Positions 9,238-20,243 of a DNA stretch of 64,000 nucleotides are shown here, piece by piece. A program made the translations under genes and the position numbers. Numbering within the stretch: position 1 is the stretch's first letter; each line of letters starts with the position of its first letter. This stretch comes from Phaeospirillum sp. (GTDB lineage Bacteria > Pseudomonadota > Alphaproteobacteria > Rhodospirillales > Magnetospirillaceae), in NCBI GenBank assembly GCA_030651575.1, contig JAUSFB010000073.1, positions 1-64,000 on the forward strand. The letters run 5' to 3'. The notes beneath the pieces are model-generated. The model was not told where the DNA came from, ran no database searches, and saw nothing but the letters and a program-made list of their open reading frames with translations.

Positions 9238-9645
9238 ATGGGCACCATATACGTCGCCAAAAGCAAGACCCTGCAAGCCTGGGGCGGCGATGTCGGGCTG
9301 GGCAAGCATCTCTACAAGATCGGGGTGGTCGAAGACGACTCACCCGCCGAATTGCTGGCCGGCGGACTGGCCGGGGTGACCGATTGGGAGTTAATCAAGG
9401 CCCAGGAGGTGGAGGGCGTCAGCGAGGCCGACGCCCTGGCGCGGCTCGGCCGCAAGGAAAAGCTGGTCGACCCCACCTACTACCCCAAGATCAAGGGCGC
9501 CCTTGGAGTGGTCAAGGTCGATCCGATGAAGGTCGAGAACTCCATGCGCATCCGCATCGCGCTGGAAACCAATCAGGAGCCCAAGGATATCAAGGTCAAG
9601 CCGGCCGATATCGCCCAGTACCTGATCAACAATTCCCTGAGCTGA
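9238..9645 (+). CDS. Hypothetical protein with possible GIY-YIG/T5orf172-like N-terminus
   Basis: Protein of 135 aa. The start at 9238 is preceded by AGGGAGAC; a TTG 30 bp upstream is less likely. The N-terminal IYVAKSK followed by HLYKIGVVEDDSPAELLAG resembles the first two strands of T5orf172/GIY-YIG-like domains (Y-x-Y ... KIG-x-T). The usual Arg/Glu catalytic positions are not clear, so nuclease activity is not claimed. The rest is Lys-rich and probably globular. It stands alone between two terminators. Confidence 0.6.
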   Translation: MGTIYVAKSKTLQAWGGDVGLGKHLYKIGVVEDDSPAELLAGGLAGVTDWELIKAQEVEGVSEADALARLGRKEKLVDPTYYPKIKGALGVVKVDPMKVENSMRIRIALETNQEPKDIKVKPADIAQYLINNSLS

Positions 9646-9649
9646 AACG

Positions 9650-9691
9650 GGTTTGCCCGCCCCCGGCCTTGTGACCGGGGGCGGGCAAACC
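9650..9691. terminator. Bidirectional terminator between 9238 gene and clpA
   Basis: Perfect 17-bp arms (9650-9666 and 9675-9691) with an 8-nt loop. The core is TTTGCCCGCCCCCGG, placed between convergent genes. Confidence 0.8.
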
Positions 9692-9702
9692 TTGACTGGC
9701 CT

Positions 9703-12009
<2,307 letters not shown>

Positions 12010-12028
12010 TGGCCGATCCTTTCTGGGG

Positions 12029-12355
12029 CTATTCCTTCTCGATCGTACACTGCAGCGGATGTTGGTTCTGGCGCGCCAGATCCATGACCTGTGTCACCTT
12101 GGTCTCCGCCACTTCGTATGTGTAGACGCCACAGATGCCGACGCCCCGTGTGTGAACGTTCAACATGACGCGCGTCGCATCGTCGCGATTCTTGTTAAAG
12201 AACCGCTCCAGGACGTGAATGACGAACTCCATGGGAGTGTAGTCGTCATTCAGCATCAGCACCTTGTACATGGACGGCTTTTTGGTCTTGGGGCGGGTCT
12301 TGATGACCACCCCGGTCTGGTTGCCGTCGTCGTTGCGCTTATCGTCGTCGCTCAT
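12029..12355 (-). CDS. clpS: ClpS adaptor, N-end rule
   Basis: Adaptor of 108 aa that hands N-degron proteins to ClpA. A disordered N-terminal stretch of about 30 residues is followed by the family core: [22 protein letters not shown], with the substrate-pocket NDD and M residues, then [19 protein letters not shown]. It is first in a two-gene minus-strand unit with clpA. Confidence 0.96.
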   Translation of the reverse strand: MSDDDKRNDDGNQTGVVIKTRPKTKKPSMYKVLMLNDDYTPMEFVIHVLERFFNKNRDDATRVMLNVHTRGVGICGVYTYEVAETKVTQVMDLARQNQHPLQCTIEKE

Positions 12356-12479
12356 AGCCTCGGCTGCTCAGTGGTCCCACTCGCTACTCCCCTATCATAT
12401 TGGGTGTGGGTAGCGGAGGAAAAGGCCCCAGATGCCCGAAGGCGAAGCCCGTTGATAAAAAGTTCGACGCCACCCGACA

Positions 12480-12512
12480 AAAACGGCCCGGCAGGTTTCC
12501 CCACCGGGCCGC
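12480..12512 (-). terminator. Terminator of the phasin gene
   Basis: On the minus strand CGGCCCGG pairs with CCGGGCCG (plus 12505-12512 and 12485-12492), then TTTTTG. It lies 33 bp past the phasin stop. Confidence 0.8.
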
Positions 12513-12544
12513 CGATGCGGTCGACGTATCGGTAAGGCGACCTA

Positions 12545-13432
12545 TTAGGCCGCCCGCTTGACCAACTTGTCCACGGCTACCTTGACCCGCTCGCTGATGG
12601 GGGCCAGGGACTGCTCGACCAGCTTGACCGACTGCTCGGACAGACGGGTGGCTTCGTGGACGGCCTTATCCACGTTGGACTTGGCGACATTGGTCTGCAA
12701 ATCGATGAATTCGCGCAGGGTCTTGACGCCCAGCAGCGCCTTGGACGCGGCCACGTTCTCCTCGATGGCGGCCTGGGTCAGGGCGACGAACGCCTTGCTC
12801 ATATCCTGGAAGCCCTTGGTGAAGATGCTGCCGGCCTGGACGATGGCCTCGACGTTTTCCTTGCCAAAGGACACGACATCCTCGTAGCCCTTATAAGCGA
12901 CGGTCTGGGCCTTCACGGCGGCCTCGACCTGCTCCTTGCCGAGGGTCACGGCCTTGTCATAGCCCTTGGCGGCAACGTCGGTGGAGGCCTTGACCACGGT
13001 GTCCAGGGCTTCCTTGCCGGCGGCGACGGCGGCTTCGACCTGCTCCTTGCCGGCGGCGACAACCTGAGCTGCCTTGTCGTAGCCCTTGGCGGCGGCCTCG
13101 GTGGAGGCCTTGACCACGGTGTCCAGGGTTTCCTTGCCGACGGAGACCGCGGCCTCGATCGTCTTCACGGCATCGGCCTGAACGGCGGCGACCGGCGAAA
13201 GAACGACGGGGGCGGACACGACCGGGGCAGCGGCCGGAGCGGGCGCGGCGGCAGTGGGAGCGACCGGCGCAGCGACGGCGACGGGGGCGACCGCCGGAGC
13301 GGGAGCGGCGACGGTGGCCTTGACGACTGGGGCCGGGGCGGCGGTCGCCTTGGCGGCCGGGGCGGGAGCGGCGGCGGCCTTGGCGGCAACGGCCTTGACG
13401 GGGGCGGCGGACTTGGCTTTGACGGTGGTCAT
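12545..13432 (-). CDS. Phasin family protein (PHA granule-associated)
   Basis: Granule-coating protein, 295 aa. The ATG at 13432 is preceded by GAGGAG; an upstream frame would translate the operator region. The first ~90 residues are an Ala/Pro/Lys-rich, disordered PAKA-type segment. A helical region follows with an internal 40-residue duplication (repeat units such as GKEALDTVVKAST and AAKGYDKA; DNA period 120 bp, 12953 and 13073). The C-terminal phasin_2 domain has GYEDVVSFGKENVEAIVQAG and KTLREFIDLQTNVAKSNVD. Strong promoter and palindromic TGC sites lie upstream. Such proteins limit PHB granule size in relatives. Confidence 0.92.
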   Translation of the reverse strand: MTTVKAKSAAPVKAVAAKAAAAPAPAAKATAAPAPVVKATVAAPAPAVAPVAVAAPVAPTAAAPAPAAAPVVSAPVVLSPVAAVQADAVKTIEAAVSVGKETLDTVVKASTEAAAKGYDKAAQVVAAGKEQVEAAVAAGKEALDTVVKASTDVAAKGYDKAVTLGKEQVEAAVKAQTVAYKGYEDVVSFGKENVEAIVQAGSIFTKGFQDMSKAFVALTQAAIEENVAASKALLGVKTLREFIDLQTNVAKSNVDKAVHEATRLSEQSVKLVEQSLAPISERVKVAVDKLVKRAA

Positions 13433-13486
13433 GGAGGTGGCTCCTCGGGGCTGACGTGGCGCAGCGGTCCGCACGCGAAGCGGATA

Positions 13487-13560
13487 TGCTGCAATGCAAC
13501 ATATCCGCACTATGCGATACCCCCGCCCCGGGAGTCAATATGACTTTTTGCAGTGCAGCA
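13487..13560 (-). promoter_or_regulatory. Phasin promoter with two PhaR-like TGC operators
   Basis: On the minus strand TTGACT (plus 13533-13538), an 18-bp spacer, then CATAGT (13509-13514). TGC palindromes bracket it: TGCTGCAATGCAACA at 13487-13501, just downstream of the -10, and the complement of TGCTGCACTGCAAAA at 13546-13560, just upstream of the -35. The first also lies inside a 9-bp inverted repeat (GCGGATATG at 13480, CATATCCGC at 13500). PhaR repressors of alphaproteobacteria are known to bind TGC-rich sites at phasin promoters; assignment here is by similarity. Confidence 0.65.
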
Positions 13561-13566
13561 TACCGC

Positions 13567-14241
13567 CTAGCGGACCATCCCGCCGGCCCCGACCTTCAAG
13601 GTAAAATCGGTGGAGGCTCCGCGCTGCCGGTTGTATTCCGCCATGACATCCAGCGGCACCACCCTGGCCTGACGGACGCCGTCGCGTCCCGGGTCCAGGG
13701 CGAACAGGGCGGAGGGAAAGCGCGCAGCATCGAAGACGGCGGAGGGATAAACCCAGCCGGTAAAGGTAAAGCGACCCTGGCGGCAGGTCGCCGCCGCCCA
13801 GTAATACGACCGTGACGGCATCTCGACCCCCACCGCCGGGGGGCCAAAAGCCCCGCTTGCGGCCAGGGCGGCAGTCAGCCCGTCATAGGCGGCGGCGTCG
13901 AGCGGCACCGTGACCTCACTGGCCCGCCAGGCCGCCACCGGATCGGTCAGACGAATGTCGCGGACATCGCCGGAACCGATCACCCGCACCCGCAGGCTTC
14001 GCCGGACCGAATCCCATTCGTAGATCCGAATCTGCTCGCCCCAGACGGCGTTATAGACCAATCGGACGCGGTCGGGTAGATCGGGGCTGCAACTGGCGGC
14101 GATATCATCTCCGGCAACGAACGAGAACCAATGAAACTTCCGATGAATCGGGTCCCCGATATCTCCTCCTGTGTAGGCGCATCCGCCCAACAGGGTCAGC
14201 CCGACGAACAATGTGGATAACCGCAAAAGGCGTTTCATCAT
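13567..14241 (-). CDS. Putative lipoprotein, unknown function
   Basis: Secreted lipoprotein of 224 aa. The ATG at 14241 has an AAGGA box 3 bp away and begins MMKRLLRLSTLF, with lipobox LLGGC, so it is a lipid-anchored envelope protein. A 48-codon longer frame has no such support. The mature part is mostly beta-type with several aromatic residues (HRKFHWFSF, SRSYYWAAATCRQGRFTFTG) and a few Cys. No family is recognised. It lies next to, but is transcribed away from, the carboxypeptidase gene. Confidence 0.72.
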   Translation of the reverse strand: MMKRLLRLSTLFVGLTLLGGCAYTGGDIGDPIHRKFHWFSFVAGDDIAASCSPDLPDRVRLVYNAVWGEQIRIYEWDSVRRSLRVRVIGSGDVRDIRLTDPVAAWRASEVTVPLDAAAYDGLTAALAASGAFGPPAVGVEMPSRSYYWAAATCRQGRFTFTGWVYPSAVFDAARFPSALFALDPGRDGVRQARVVPLDVMAEYNRQRGASTDFTLKVGAGGMVR

Positions 14242-14456
14242 GAGTCCTTGCCATGGAGGGGGCATCATTGGAGTCCGCCACGCGAGTCTGTCGACCGAGA
14301 CCTTGGCGATACTCCCCTTGGCCAAGCCGAAACATTGAATCGCCGACAAATACGGCAAAATTCGGGTGTCGCGAAAGCTGGACACGGATTCGTAAAATCT
14401 TTAAGGTTACCGCGATATCTTAATCCATATGTGAAGCTGAACGGAAGGTCGAGACG

Positions 14457-15752
14457 TTGCACCTGAGCCGCACAGGATTCCTCCCCACCCTTCGCTCCAC
14501 CCTGGTCGGAGCGGCGTTCGGTCTGCTCGGCCTCGTCCTGTCGGCGCAAACGGCCTTGGCCGGGCGCTACGCCTCCATCGTGATCGACGCCAACAGCGGC
14601 GCGGTCCTGCACGCCTCCAATCCCGACACCCGCAGCTATCCGGCGTCACTGACCAAGGTCATGACGCTGTTCCTGCTGTTCGACGAGTTGGAGTCCGGTC
14701 GCCTGCACCTGAACTCCAAGCTGGCGGTCTCGGCCCATGCCTCGGGCCAGGCGCCCTCCAAGCTGGGCCTCGAACCGGGTGAGCGGATTTCAGTCCAGGA
14801 CGCCGTCCTGGCGCTGGTGACCAAATCGGCCAACGACGTCGCGGTGGTGGTGGGAGAGGCGATTGGTGGAACCGAGGCCGGGTTCGCCCAGATGATGACC
14901 CGCAAGGCCAAGGCCCTGGGCATGCGCAGCACCACCTACCGCAACGCGTCCGGCCTGCCCGATCTGGGGCAGATGTCGACGGTGCGCGATCAGGCCACCC
15001 TGGCCCGCGCCCTGATCACCTCCCATGCCGGCTATTACAAATATTTCTCGACCCGCCAGTTTGTCTACGAGGGCCACCCCATCACCACCCATAACCGGTT
15101 GATGCTGCGCTATCCCGGCGCCGACGGCATCAAGACCGGCTATATCCATGCCTCCGGCTTCAACCTGATTTCCTCGGCCAAGCGCGCCGACAACCGGATC
15201 ATCGGCGTGGTGTTCGGCGGCGCCACCGGCGCATCGCGCGACAAGCATATGGGACAACTGCTGGACAAGGGCTTCGCCAAGTTGAAGCGGGGCGAGTCGG
15301 TCGAGATGGCCGAGGCCGAATCCAACGAGGACCTTCCCAATATCGACGATCTGGTCGCCGCCGCCCAGTCGGCCAAGGCGCCGACCAAGCCCATCGCCAA
15401 GGCGAAACCGGCCAAACCCGCCGCCAAGAAGGTCGCCATGCGCGGGCCGGCCAACAGCGATGATGACGACGACGACGACGACGCGGTGGGCGATGCCGAC
15501 CCGCCATCCTGGGCGATTCAGGTCGGCGCTTTCAACGAGTACCGCCCCGCCCACAAGGCCGCCACCGACGCCGCCAAGAAACTGGGCGGGCTGGTGTCCA
15601 AGGGCTCCATTGATATCGACAAGGCCGGCAGCAAGAAGAAGCCGCTCTACCGGGCTCGCATTTCCGGCTTCAACGAGGATCAGGCCCGCGCCGCCTGCAA
15701 ACGGCTGGAACGTGCCGGCAAGTCCTGCAAACTGGTCAACCCAAACACCTGA
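14457..15752 (+). CDS. D-alanyl-D-alanine carboxypeptidase (PBP5/6-type) with C-terminal SPOR domain
   Basis: Periplasmic peptidoglycan enzyme removing the terminal D-Ala of stem peptides, 431 aa. It starts at TTG 14457, 8 bp after GGAAGG, and has a signal peptide to about residue 36. The catalytic S-x-x-K is SLTK at 64-67, S-x-N is SAN at 124-126, and KTG is at 226-228. After the S11 domain come a Lys/Ala/Pro linker, an eight-Asp run (about 335-343) and a SPOR domain (about 350-428) that should target septal, denuded glycan. This fusion is common in alphaproteobacteria. Confidence 0.92.
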   Translation: MHLSRTGFLPTLRSTLVGAAFGLLGLVLSAQTALAGRYASIVIDANSGAVLHASNPDTRSYPASLTKVMTLFLLFDELESGRLHLNSKLAVSAHASGQAPSKLGLEPGERISVQDAVLALVTKSANDVAVVVGEAIGGTEAGFAQMMTRKAKALGMRSTTYRNASGLPDLGQMSTVRDQATLARALITSHAGYYKYFSTRQFVYEGHPITTHNRLMLRYPGADGIKTGYIHASGFNLISSAKRADNRIIGVVFGGATGASRDKHMGQLLDKGFAKLKRGESVEMAEAESNEDLPNIDDLVAAAQSAKAPTKPIAKAKPAKPAAKKVAMRGPANSDDDDDDDDAVGDADPPSWAIQVGAFNEYRPAHKAATDAAKKLGGLVSKGSIDIDKAGSKKKPLYRARISGFNEDQARAACKRLERAGKSCKLVNPNT

Positions 15753-15764
15753 CCTTCTTAGCCG

Positions 15765-16229
15765 TCAGGCCCCCGAGACCCGCACGAAGCGCGCCATGGT
15801 CTCGACCGCTGCCGCCAGGGCTTCGGCCTTGTGCTTGCGCTGCCAGAAGTCCAGCTTCCAGTCCCGGTTCTCCGACAGCACGCCGGGAGGACAGGTGAAC
15901 ATTTCGGTCTCCACGGTCCGACCCGACAAGGTCCGGACCTGGACCGGAGCCGTCACATACTCCCAACCTTCATAAAAGCCCAGCCGGTCATATTCGCGCT
16001 CGCCGAGGCCGCTGACCAGCAGGCCCTCAACCCGCCCTCCCGCCAGGGGGATCAGCATTGGATAGGGCCGGCCGGCCACGAAAACACGCCGCCACCCCCG
16101 CACATACGCGACATCGCGATCCTTGGCGGCGGGAACTCGGCCCAGCACGGTGGCGAGCACCTCGCCATCCATCAGGCTGCCGAAAAAGAACATGCTTCGG
16201 GTGGGAACGTCTTCGATCATGGGGGGCAT
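15765..16229 (-). CDS. Gamma-glutamylcyclotransferase-like (AIG2/GGCT fold) protein
   Basis: Protein of 154 aa with the GGCT-fold signature FFFGSLMDGEVL near the N-terminus (substrate loop Y/F-GSLM). The central GRVEGLLVSGLGEREYDRLGFYEG holds the conserved acidic region around the putative catalytic Glu. Members cleave gamma-glutamyl amines or have unknown substrates. The substrate is not predictable. It is monocistronic, 28 bp from the GAF gene upstream on the same strand. Confidence 0.78.
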   Translation of the reverse strand: MPPMIEDVPTRSMFFFGSLMDGEVLATVLGRVPAAKDRDVAYVRGWRRVFVAGRPYPMLIPLAGGRVEGLLVSGLGEREYDRLGFYEGWEYVTAPVQVRTLSGRTVETEMFTCPPGVLSENRDWKLDFWQRKHKAEALAAAVETMARFVRVSGA

Positions 16230-16257
16230 GATAGCAGCGGAATCGAAGAAGACAACC

Positions 16258-16797
16258 TTAGGCGGTAACCTCGTCGATGGCGCGCGAAATCAGAATGGCG
16301 AAGGCTTCGGCATAGGTTTCCAGCACATCGCGGGCCGGCGGGACAAAGAAGCCCGGTACGGCGGCGCCAAAAATCACGAAGCCCAGAAACTCGCCATCCT
16401 GATGAATCGGAACCGTCATGCAGGACCGGCACTCCGACGACCGGGAACCGGTGGCCTGGTAGTGGCTGGAGGCCCCGAATTCGGCAAGGTTGTCGATGAT
16501 GCGCGACTCGACTGTTCCCACCATCAGGGACAGTGACGGCGCATTGACCATCTCGATCTCGTGAACCTCCGGCGCTCCCCCTTGCGGATCGCTACAGGCA
16601 AAGGCCCACAGCATATCGGTGGCGGTTTCATGGACCGACAGCGAGACATGGCGCAAGGCGGAGAAATCGGGCATATCGCGAAGCATGCGCGACAACCGGT
16701 AGGCCGGATCGCCCAACCACGCCACCACCTTGTCCATGGGGAGCTTGGCCGGCGGATTGGCCGCTCCATAGGATCTGGACAGTGAAACCTGGGACAT
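16258..16797 (-). CDS. GAF domain protein
   Basis: Cytoplasmic protein of 179 aa with one GAF domain covering about residues 25-175. The pattern is a helix with LSRMLRDMPDF, beta strands including MLWAFACSD, then ECRSCMTVPIHQDGEFLGFVIFGA, the conserved final strands. No output domain is attached, so it may be a small-ligand or redox sensor acting through a partner. Cys in ECRSC could be relevant. The function is unknown. Confidence 0.75.
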   Translation of the reverse strand: MSQVSLSRSYGAANPPAKLPMDKVVAWLGDPAYRLSRMLRDMPDFSALRHVSLSVHETATDMLWAFACSDPQGGAPEVHEIEMVNAPSLSLMVGTVESRIIDNLAEFGASSHYQATGSRSSECRSCMTVPIHQDGEFLGFVIFGAAVPGFFVPPARDVLETYAEAFAILISRAIDEVTA

Positions 16798-16909
16798 GGA
16801 CGACCTGCGCTGACGATTGACGATACGTCTATATTCCGCGCATCAGGCCACCAGCACCACCCACGGATGGTGTTTCAATGTAACGAAACCGATCCGACCG
16901 GAAATCCGA

Positions 16910-17809
16910 CTACCGCCCGATCACCAGTGTCGCCCAGCCATCGATGACGAAGCGCCGCTTGAGGGTCAGGCCCTGACGCTCGTGATTGGCCATGACCATG
17001 CGCTCTTGGCGTTCCAGCAGCCCCGACAGCACCGCCAGCCCGTTAGGCGCCAGATGGGCAGCCAAATCGGGGGCAAAGCGGCACAAGGGACGCGCCAGAA
17101 TGTTGGAGAACACCAGATCATAGGGCCGCCCCTTGCCCACCACCGGATTACGATAGCCGTCGCTGACCACGGCGGTGACCAGGGCGGCCTCGCCATTATT
17201 GGCGGCGTTGCCGGCGCAGACCTTGACCGCCGCCGGGTCGATATCGGTGCAGATCACCTTGGCCGCCCAGACCTTGGCGGCGGCGATGCCCAAAATCCCC
17301 GAGCCCGAGCCCAGGTCCAACACCCGCGTCCTGCGCCCGCGCTTGGCGACGGCGTCAAGCGCCAGCAGGCACCCGCGCGTTGTGGCGTGCTCGCCCGAGC
17401 CGAACGCGGTCCCGGCATCGATTTCGATGGCGTGACTGCCGGTCGGGGGCCTTCCCTGCCAGTGCGAGCCGTGCACGAAAAAGCGGCCGGCGCGGATGGG
17501 GGGGAAGTCGCGCAGATTCTCCAGCACCCAATCCACGTTGGGCAGGCGCTCGATCTCCAGCGGCGGCACCGAGATGCCGTTGGCGGCGGCCATGGCCGAC
17601 AGGGCGGAGACGATGGCGACCCGTTCGGGCGGCGTGCGCGAAAACCCTTCGAGAAACCAGTCGCAATCCCCGTCGGAAATGCCCGAGCGATCCTCCATGA
17701 ACATGGTGACCGCCTCAGCGAAGCGCTCGAACACCTCTTCGAACACCGGCAGGGTGTCCATGGTGACGGTCAGGCGCAAACGCCAGATTTCCGGGAAGAC
17801 GGGGGGCAT
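16910..17809 (-). CDS. prmA: Ribosomal protein L11 methyltransferase
   Basis: SAM-dependent methyltransferase that trimethylates L11, 299 aa. The C-terminal catalytic domain has motif I VLDLGSGSGILGIAAAKVWA, an acidic residue in ICTDIDPAAV, and the PrmA hallmark SNILARPL. An N-terminal substrate-recognition domain of about 110 residues is present. Upstream GSHWQGRPPTGSHAIEIDAG and FGSGEHATTRGCL are also typical. It follows the helicase gene on the same strand by about 60 bp. Confidence 0.95.
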   Translation of the reverse strand: MPPVFPEIWRLRLTVTMDTLPVFEEVFERFAEAVTMFMEDRSGISDGDCDWFLEGFSRTPPERVAIVSALSAMAAANGISVPPLEIERLPNVDWVLENLRDFPPIRAGRFFVHGSHWQGRPPTGSHAIEIDAGTAFGSGEHATTRGCLLALDAVAKRGRRTRVLDLGSGSGILGIAAAKVWAAKVICTDIDPAAVKVCAGNAANNGEAALVTAVVSDGYRNPVVGKGRPYDLVFSNILARPLCRFAPDLAAHLAPNGLAVLSGLLERQERMVMANHERQGLTLKRRFVIDGWATLVIGR

Positions 17810-17871
17810 TCAATGGTCTCCTGTCAGAACCAGTCCTGATGCGGCGTTGCGTGAATTCGGCAGGACCGTTT

Positions 17872-20193
17872 TCAAACCGCCACGATGTAGCTATCCAATA
17901 CCTTCTTGGTATCGGACTTGTCGAAGGCGATTTCCAGTTTGTTGCCATCCACCGACAAGACTGTGCCGTTGCCGAACTTATCGTGGAACACCCGCGCGCC
18001 CGGCTTGAAGGCGCTGGGCTTGGCGTCCTTGACGGGTTCGCGCGCCGCCGCCTTCCAGGTGGGCGCCGCGGCCGGCTTGGTCCGGCTGCCGCCCCAGCGG
18101 GCGTTGCTCCAGGCGGGATCGTTCCAGGCGGCCCGCGATTCCTCCTGCCCGCCATTGCCGCCGCCGCCGTACAGACCGCGATCGGCCGAACGCTCCACAT
18201 GCGCGTCGGGCAATTCCTCGACAAAGCGGCTGGGAAGCTGCGACTTCCACTGGTTATAGATGCGCCGGTTGGCGGCGAAGGTGATCAGCACCCGCTTCCT
18301 GGCGCGCGTCAGCCCCACATAGGCCAGCCGCCGCTCCTCTTCCAGCCCCTGGGTACCGGTCTCGGCCAGGGCGCGGGCATGGGGGAAAACCTCCTCCTCC
18401 CAGCCGGGCAGGAACACGGTATCGAATTCCAACCCCTTGGCCCCGTGCAGGGTCATGATGACCACCCGGTCCAGGTCGGCCTTCTCGTCATTGTCCATCA
18501 CCAGAGCGACGTGTTCGAGGAACGAGGCCAGCGACTCGTATCCCTCCAGCGCCACCACCAGTTCCTTCAGATTCTCCACCCGGCCGGGGGCGTCGGGCGA
18601 CTTGTCGTTGCGCCACATATCCACATAGCCGGACTCGTCCAAGATGGTTTCGGCCAGCTCGGCCTGAGGCATGGAGTCCAGCAGCGAGCGCCAGCGGGCG
18701 ATGTCGGCGACGAACTTGGCCAGGGCCTGACGCGGCTTTGGCTTCAGCTCGGCGGTCTCCACCAGCCGCCGCGCCGCCTCCAGCAGCGGCACATCGTGCT
18801 CGCGCGCCAGGATATGGACCGTTTGCAACGCCGCCTCGCCCAGGCCGCGCTTTGGCGTATTGACGATGCGCTCGAAGGCCAACCCATCCATGGGCGAGGC
18901 CACCAGCCGCAGATAGGCCATGGCGTCGCGGATCTCCAGCCGCTCGTAAAAGCGCGGGCCGCCGACCACCCGATAGGGCACCCCGGTGGTGATCAGGCGT
19001 TCCTCGAACTCGCGGGTCTGAAAGCCGGCGCGGACCAGGATGGCCATGGTGGCCAGCCGGTCGCCCCGGCGCTGGAAGGTCTCGATCTCCTCGACCACGA
19101 CGCGGGCCTCGGCCTCGCCGTCCCACACCGCTCGGGTGCGGATCTTCTCGATATCGTCGGCCTCGTGCGTGAGGCCAGAGCGCAGCGTCTTGCCCAGCCG
19201 ATCGGCATTGTTGGCGATCAGGGTCGAGGCCGCCGCCAGGATATGCGGCGTCGAGCGGTAGTTGCTCTCCAACCGCACCACCTTCGCTCCGGGGAAGTCC
19301 TTGTCGAAGCGCAAGATGTTGCCGACCTCGGCCCCACGCCAGGAATAGATCGACTGGTCGTCATCGCCGACACAGCAGATATTGCGGTGAGTCTGGGCCA
19401 GCAGGCGCAGCCACAGATACTGGGCGACGTTGGTGTCCTGGTACTCGTCCACCAGCAGATAGCGGAAATGCTTCTGCCAATGCTCCAGCACCGCCCGATC
19501 CGCCAGAAAAACAGTCAGCGTGTGCAGCAACAGGTCGCCGAAGTCACAGGCGTTCAGGCTCCGCAGCCGCTCCTGATACAGCCGGTACAGGTCGCGTGCC
19601 CGCCCGCCGGCCATCTCGGAACCCGGCTCGCCCCCCAGCTTGTCGGGGGTCTGCGCCCGGTCCTTCCAACGCTGGATGATGGCCATCAGCGCCTGGGGCG
19701 GTGTCGCCTTGGCGTCGATATGCTCGGCCTCCATCACCTGCTTTAGCACCCGCAGCTGATCGTCGGAGTCCAAAATGGTGAAGTCGCTGGTCAGCCCCAC
19801 CGCCGAGGCGTGGCGGCGCAAAATCTTGAGACACAGCGAGTGGAACGTCCCCAGCCACAGATCCTGGGCCAGCGGCCCGACCAGCCCGGCGATGCGCAGC
19901 TTCATCTCGCGCGCCGCCCGGTTGGTGAAGGTCACCGCCAGACACTGCCAGGGCTGCGCCCGGCGCGACGCCAGGATATGGGCGATACGGGCGGTCAGCA
20001 CCTTGGTCTTGCCGGTTCCCGCGCCGGACAGCACCAGCACCGGGCCGTCGACGCTGGTGACCGCCTCCAACTGCTCGGGATTAAGCCCCAGCAGCCACGG
20101 CGCGTCCTCCGCCACCGGCAGCGGCCCGGCAGGCCGCGCCGCCTGCGGGGCGGGAAACGGGATATCGTCGTCGAGGGCGAAGGGATCGGTCAT
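17872..20193 (-). CDS. ATP-dependent DNA helicase of the UvrD/PcrA group
   Basis: SF1A 3'-5' helicase, 773 aa, for repair and replication-fork work. It shows Walker A LSGAGTGKTKVLTARIAHIL, Walker B LLVDEYQDTN, motif III GDDDQSIYSWRGAE, motif IV VRLESNYRS, motif V VIMTLHGAKGLEFDTVFLPG and motif VI RRLAYVGLTRAR. The C-terminal ~70 residues form the tudor-like tail (GARVFHDKFGNGTVLSVDGN) typical of UvrD/PcrA. UvrD is the likely identity, but Rep/PcrA cannot be excluded, so no symbol is given. Confidence 0.95.
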   Translation of the reverse strand: MTDPFALDDDIPFPAPQAARPAGPLPVAEDAPWLLGLNPEQLEAVTSVDGPVLVLSGAGTGKTKVLTARIAHILASRRAQPWQCLAVTFTNRAAREMKLRIAGLVGPLAQDLWLGTFHSLCLKILRRHASAVGLTSDFTILDSDDQLRVLKQVMEAEHIDAKATPPQALMAIIQRWKDRAQTPDKLGGEPGSEMAGGRARDLYRLYQERLRSLNACDFGDLLLHTLTVFLADRAVLEHWQKHFRYLLVDEYQDTNVAQYLWLRLLAQTHRNICCVGDDDQSIYSWRGAEVGNILRFDKDFPGAKVVRLESNYRSTPHILAAASTLIANNADRLGKTLRSGLTHEADDIEKIRTRAVWDGEAEARVVVEEIETFQRRGDRLATMAILVRAGFQTREFEERLITTGVPYRVVGGPRFYERLEIRDAMAYLRLVASPMDGLAFERIVNTPKRGLGEAALQTVHILAREHDVPLLEAARRLVETAELKPKPRQALAKFVADIARWRSLLDSMPQAELAETILDESGYVDMWRNDKSPDAPGRVENLKELVVALEGYESLASFLEHVALVMDNDEKADLDRVVIMTLHGAKGLEFDTVFLPGWEEEVFPHARALAETGTQGLEEERRLAYVGLTRARKRVLITFAANRRIYNQWKSQLPSRFVEELPDAHVERSADRGLYGGGGNGGQEESRAAWNDPAWSNARWGGSRTKPAAAPTWKAAAREPVKDAKPSAFKPGARVFHDKFGNGTVLSVDGNKLEIAFDKSDTKKVLDSYIVAV

Positions 20194-20243
20194 GATCGCC
20201 GAGATATAGTGCGAACCGGACGATATCGCAGCAAGATTTCACT

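Noticed and set aside
12656-13543. Glycine-rich open frame antisense to the phasin
   Set aside because: A by-product of the Ala/Lys-rich phasin codons.
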